Positions 62,286 through 64,000 of a stretch of DNA of 64,000 bases are shown piece by piece (position 1 is the first letter of the stretch; each line of letters opens with the position of its first letter). The notes beneath the pieces are model-generated. The model saw only the letters and a list, made by a program, of their open reading frames with translations, did no database searches and was not told where the DNA came from. Location of the stretch: the NCBI RefSeq assembly GCF_964340395.1, contig NC_135555.1:5028501-5092500 (forward strand). The letters run 5' to 3'. A program made the translations under genes and the position numbers. The DNA comes from Glandiceps talaboti (Eukaryota; Hemichordata; Enteropneusta; Spengelidae).

Positions 62286-63233
62286 ATGTTTCGTTCAATC
62301 CTGAACCGTAGTTTGGTAAGTGAAGTCTTGAAACATGTGTATCATGTGACTTGAAAGCCTTGGCACAGCCGTGTCTGTTGATATCGAGAGATAGGCATTG
62401 TAATTCTATGGATACGTAGAGACATGACGTGTAGTCTGTCTGTAGTCTAGATGTACACTACATAGTACATCGTCTAGAACTGCTTGCACAAGTTGCGGAG
62501 AAGTTGAGCGAAATGCGTGCACCGTCGGCAAGCAGGACTAACATTACACGTACATTTATACTCTGTAGTATTAGTGCTACTACTAGAGTTATGGCATAGA
62601 GTGTTCACAAATTCAATATATAAACAGTAAGCATGCAGGAAATATTTCCCATTGCAGAAAAAGTACCCCATGGTTTTAGAGGGGGAGGGGGTTATACATT
62701 GTTGATGAAGTTTTACATGATGCGAAACATCTACCAGGGAAAGTCCATTGATTTTGATATTTTACTCCTGATACAATTATTTGAATGTTGTAATTCATGA
62801 TGGAGCAAATACAGTGATCATCTCCATAAGTGGATAATTCTTCTGAAAATTCCTTGATATCTAGTGGATTAATTTAAGAGATAAGGCCAACACCACTAGA
62901 AACACAATGCATAGGCCAGTGACTTGTTCACTTATATACAAGTGTAGAAAGGTACTAATATATTTATTTTGAGCATATCGTTAAAGGGGTACAAGCTGAG
63001 TTTATACAATTCTAGGCATTATAAATTATTACTATATATTCAAAAGTTACTCACAATATTCTACTTACTGATGAAGCATACTTATTATACCATCACTTGT
63101 GCAATTCTGGTATTAAGATATAACTTGTGAATGTTTGTACACAAGTAATTACTAGTTGGGCAGAAGAGGATTAATAAAAATGCAACAAAAGAATTTTCTA
63201 CTTTAGAGATGAGGTAGCCAACAAATATTTTCA

Positions 63234-63264
<31 letters not shown>

Positions 63265-64000
63265 GGGGGGGGTAGGGGGTATGTAAAAGCGTTATTGCTC
63301 CTTGTGAAATTGATATGGCTCACAGGATTCCAATATTTCTATTTAACCCCCCCCCCCCCCATAACCATCTCAAAGTTATTAAGCTTGAGTTATTAATTAT
63401 GGTTGTTTATTGTAGATTCCCACAGTGCGGAGACTGAGGTTATTTTCATCACAAACTGAAGGTGAAGTCAGGATATCAAATATTTTAAAAGAAAAGTTTC
63501 CAAAAGCAGAGTCTATTCAAGTTGCTGATATATCAGGTAAACCGAAATCAGGCCATTTATTAGGATTTCTCCAATTACCATGGTAACAGTTTTTCCTGAA
63601 CTCTTTTCTTTGTTCAAAATTAATATAATGTGACATTCATCCACTTTGTAGAACTTTAAAAAGACATGTACTGACACCATGAAGACACATCAGAGTAGCC
63701 AAAATAAGGATTAAAACTTGTATTATTTATATTTCACATGGTATAGTACCAAATGCATCTGAAACATTTCCATGAGTTTGTAAGAATTGTATTTAATACT
63801 GAAAACAACAGATTCAGATTTGTTAGGACCAGGTGGAGAGTATTTTGTCTTCTGTGTCAATCTGTTTGTTTGTCTTGTAAAGTGACTAGGAGTTAAAGTT
63901 TATATTTTACGTGTTGTTATATTATAGTGAAGATTTTAGTGAAACCTTGACATTACTAATCAACCATTGAGTGCTAACCTTTGAGGGTGCCCTTTTTTTT
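62286..64000 (+). CDS. BOLA3: BOLA3-like mitochondrial iron-sulfur cluster factor, 5' part
   Basis: Two exons are inside the window: 62286-62315 (MFRSILNRSL) and 63416-63536, ending in phase 1 at a GTAAAC donor. The gene continues beyond base 64000. The presequence is basic (RSILNRSL, VRRLRLFSS). It is followed by the start of the BolA fold: QTEGEVRISNILKEKFPKAE, then IQVADISG, aligning with the corresponding part of human BOLA3. BOLA3 acts late in mitochondrial [4Fe-4S] cluster assembly, with NFU1 and GLRX5. The invariant Cys and His that follow the ISG segment are in the next, unseen exon. Confidence 0.87.
62476..62539. mobile_element. MITE with TIR AGTCCTGCTTG, copy 2
   Basis: AGAACTGCTTGC at the left and GCAAGCAGGACT at the right form a terminal inverted repeat with two mismatches. 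The right 24 bases (CGTGCACCGTC..., then GCAAGCAGGACT) match copy 1 at 40625-40648. It sits in BOLA3 intron 1 and is about 65 bp, shorter than copy 1. Confidence 0.7.
63237..63276. repeat. Poly-T/poly-G homopolymer junction
   Basis: About 26 T are followed by eight G in BOLA3 intron 1, and a 14-base C run follows at 63347. Such tracts often hold sequencing or assembly length errors. Confidence 0.9.

Noticed and set aside
63790-63880. Possible third BOLA3 exon after AACAACAG near 63812
   Set aside because: The translation does not match the BolA segment expected after ISG (Gly/Cys-rich, then a beta strand). The real exon is probably beyond the window.

Overview
The window is eukaryotic nuclear DNA from an invertebrate animal. 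The genes are split into short exons with canonical GT..AG introns, the base composition is AT-rich, and tetranucleotide microsatellites (CAGA, CATA, TTTG), MITE-like elements and minisatellites are abundant. Clear orthologues of vertebrate genes (FOXRED2, GAL3ST, RNF166, DECR1, BOLA3), together with a ShK/PAN-decorated astacin, suggest an invertebrate deuterostome (hemichordate- or amphioxus-like). A lophotrochozoan cannot be excluded from sequence alone. Nothing bacterial or viral was seen.

Layout. 1-3265: no gene seen, one CAGA microsatellite. 3266-9217 (+): ten-exon FOXRED2-like ER flavoprotein. 10289-18765 (+): sixteen-exon secreted astacin metalloprotease with PAN/apple, acidic-linker, three ShK and a C-terminal Cys-rich module. 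18766-19957: compound microsatellite. 19958-22366 (-): five-exon ApoD-like lipocalin. 24171-27191 (-): five-exon CUB-domain type I membrane protein whose tail carries PPxY and PSAP motifs. 27192-31046: no gene seen. 31047-32585 (+): two-exon galactose-3-O-sulfotransferase-family protein with degenerate cofactor motifs. 35559-39493 (-): seven-exon coiled-coil protein. 41139-44691 (+): six-exon RNF166-like E3 ubiquitin ligase. 44692-50646: long 3' UTR, MITEs and palindromes. 50647-54096 (+): eight-exon protein with two MIB/HERC2 domains and a C-terminal CaaX box. 57128-62180 (-): seven-exon mitochondrial 2,4-dienoyl-CoA reductase (DECR1). 62286-end (+): first two exons of BOLA3.

I reconstructed every listed gene exon by exon, and each one joins in a consistent phase from ATG to stop (BOLA3 runs off the window). 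The genes do not form one pathway. DECR1 and BOLA3, both mitochondrial, share a 105-bp head-to-head promoter with a DR1 nuclear-receptor-type element. Most intriguing are minisatellites whose repeat unit includes an exon boundary: a splice donor and a splice acceptor in the same astacin gene, and an exon end in the coiled-coil gene. Also notable are a probable sulfotransferase pseudoenzyme, a CUB receptor with budding-type late-domain motifs, a prenylated MIB-domain protein, and several non-autonomous transposons with identifiable termini.
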